DNA of 64,000 nucleotides, from NCBI RefSeq assembly GCF_023516435.1, contig NZ_CP097332.1, positions 3,224,001 to 3,288,000 of the forward strand. The letters are read 5' to 3'. Numbering within the stretch: position 1 is the first letter of the stretch; each line of letters begins with the position of its first letter. The notes beneath the pieces are model-generated. The model saw only the letters and a program-made list of their open reading frames with translations. It searched no databases and was not told where the DNA came from. Shown one piece after another: positions 63,857-64,000 of the stretch. Source of the DNA: Jatrophihabitans telluris. GTDB taxonomy: Bacteria; Actinomycetota; Actinomycetes; Mycobacteriales; Jatrophihabitantaceae. Both the position numbers and the translations under genes were made by a program.

Positions 63857-64000
63857 TTAGGTCGCCCACTCGGCAATCGCAGACTCGACTACCCGGAGCA
63901 TTGATCCTGAACCGGAGCCGTCTGGATAGACGATCCTTGCATCAGCCCTGGCGTTGTCGGAGATGAAACCCGTTGCTGCATGAGCGGCGCGCCGAGTGGC
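63857..64000 (-). CDS. Possible C-terminus of a gene cut by the window edge
   Basis: A minus-strand frame enters at 64000 and ends at a TAA at 63857, giving 47 codons (…ISDNARADARIVYPDGSGSGSMLRVVESAIAEWAT). The composition looks coding, but no domain is recognisable and no start is visible. The region 63602-63856 holds nothing that I can support. Confidence 0.35.
   Translation of the reverse strand, partial: ATRRAAHAATGFISDNARADARIVYPDGSGSGSMLRVVESAIAEWAT

Noticed and set aside
63686-63904. Plus-strand 72-codon gene near the right edge
   Set aside because: No ribosome-binding site and no recognisable features; a minus-strand partial frame there looks slightly more coding.

Overview
The window is high-GC DNA from an actinomycete. 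The signs are GTG and TTG starts with G-rich Shine-Dalgarno sites, an F420-dependent glucose-6-phosphate dehydrogenase, an ACT-domain SerB, an aa3-type CtaD, a sortase-type LPxTG surface protein, a sugar ABC importer without its own ATPase, and an 883-residue LuxR regulator of the LAL type. I cannot name the genus from sequence alone; a lineage near Frankiales, Nakamurellales or Jatrophihabitantales would fit. I saw no rRNA, tRNA, CRISPR array or prophage. LAYOUT. 1-5.1 kb: end of a GH20 hexosaminidase, thioredoxin, serB and ctaD. 5.25-5.72 kb: two facing arrays of a 32-bp repeat between ctaD and fgd. 5.8-16.7 kb: fgd, a membrane-anchored protein, a DyP peroxidase, a diguanylate cyclase, an M1 metallopeptidase, a MarR/MFS pair with a palindromic operator, an AMIN-like secreted protein, a putative cysteine peptidase with an NBR1-like domain, a second 32-bp array and a LuxR-type regulator. 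16.8-20.8 kb: a soluble GAF/methyl-accepting protein and a GGDEF-EAL protein. 21.1-30.3 kb: LPxTG adhesin, two small genes, ZIP transporter, UPF0014/FetB-like permease, UppP, a two-component system and a DUF347 membrane protein. 30.4-33.6 kb: a second GGDEF-EAL protein, a SRPBCC protein and a ten-unit 32-bp array. 33.7-39.2 kb: tandemly duplicated secreted gene pairs (lipoprotein plus PKD-domain protein) with a mosaic of constant and variable blocks, an IS3 scar, a truncated and an intact Nudix gene, and two more lipoproteins. 39.4-45.5 kb: alpha/beta hydrolase, a large lipoprotein, a TfoX-N protein, glgX, an OhrR-like regulator and a sigma-region-2-like short protein. 45.69-45.79 kb: fourth 32-bp array, ending in a perfect palindrome. 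45.9-52.4 kb: an amino-sugar-like uptake operon (kinase, binding protein, two permeases, SIS protein) divergent from a ROK regulator. 52.6-62.3 kb: three unrecognised genes, a HAD hydrolase, small secreted proteins, a LAL regulator and a GNAT acetyltransferase. 62.4-63.6 kb: an intact IS3-family element with a GGGAAAC frameshift site. MOST UNUSUAL FEATURES. First, a 20-bp core (GTTGAGGTTGCCCTTGTTGC) recurs about 31 times at four intergenic sites. The period is 32 bp (31 bp at one site), close to three helical turns, and each array has its own linker sequence. This looks like phased protein-binding sites or a new dispersed repeat family. Second, the 33.7-38.6 kb cassettes keep the lipoprotein N-terminus and the PKD-protein C-terminus almost identical while the block between them has diverged, as expected for a cell-surface system that diversifies or undergoes gene conversion. 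HOW THE GENES FIT TOGETHER. Much of the window concerns the cell surface and signalling: sortase substrate, lipoproteins, UppP, secreted peptidases, three c-di-GMP enzymes, a two-component system and several one-component regulators. A separate carbohydrate theme covers hexosaminidase, amino-sugar-like uptake, glycogen debranching and F420-linked G6P oxidation.
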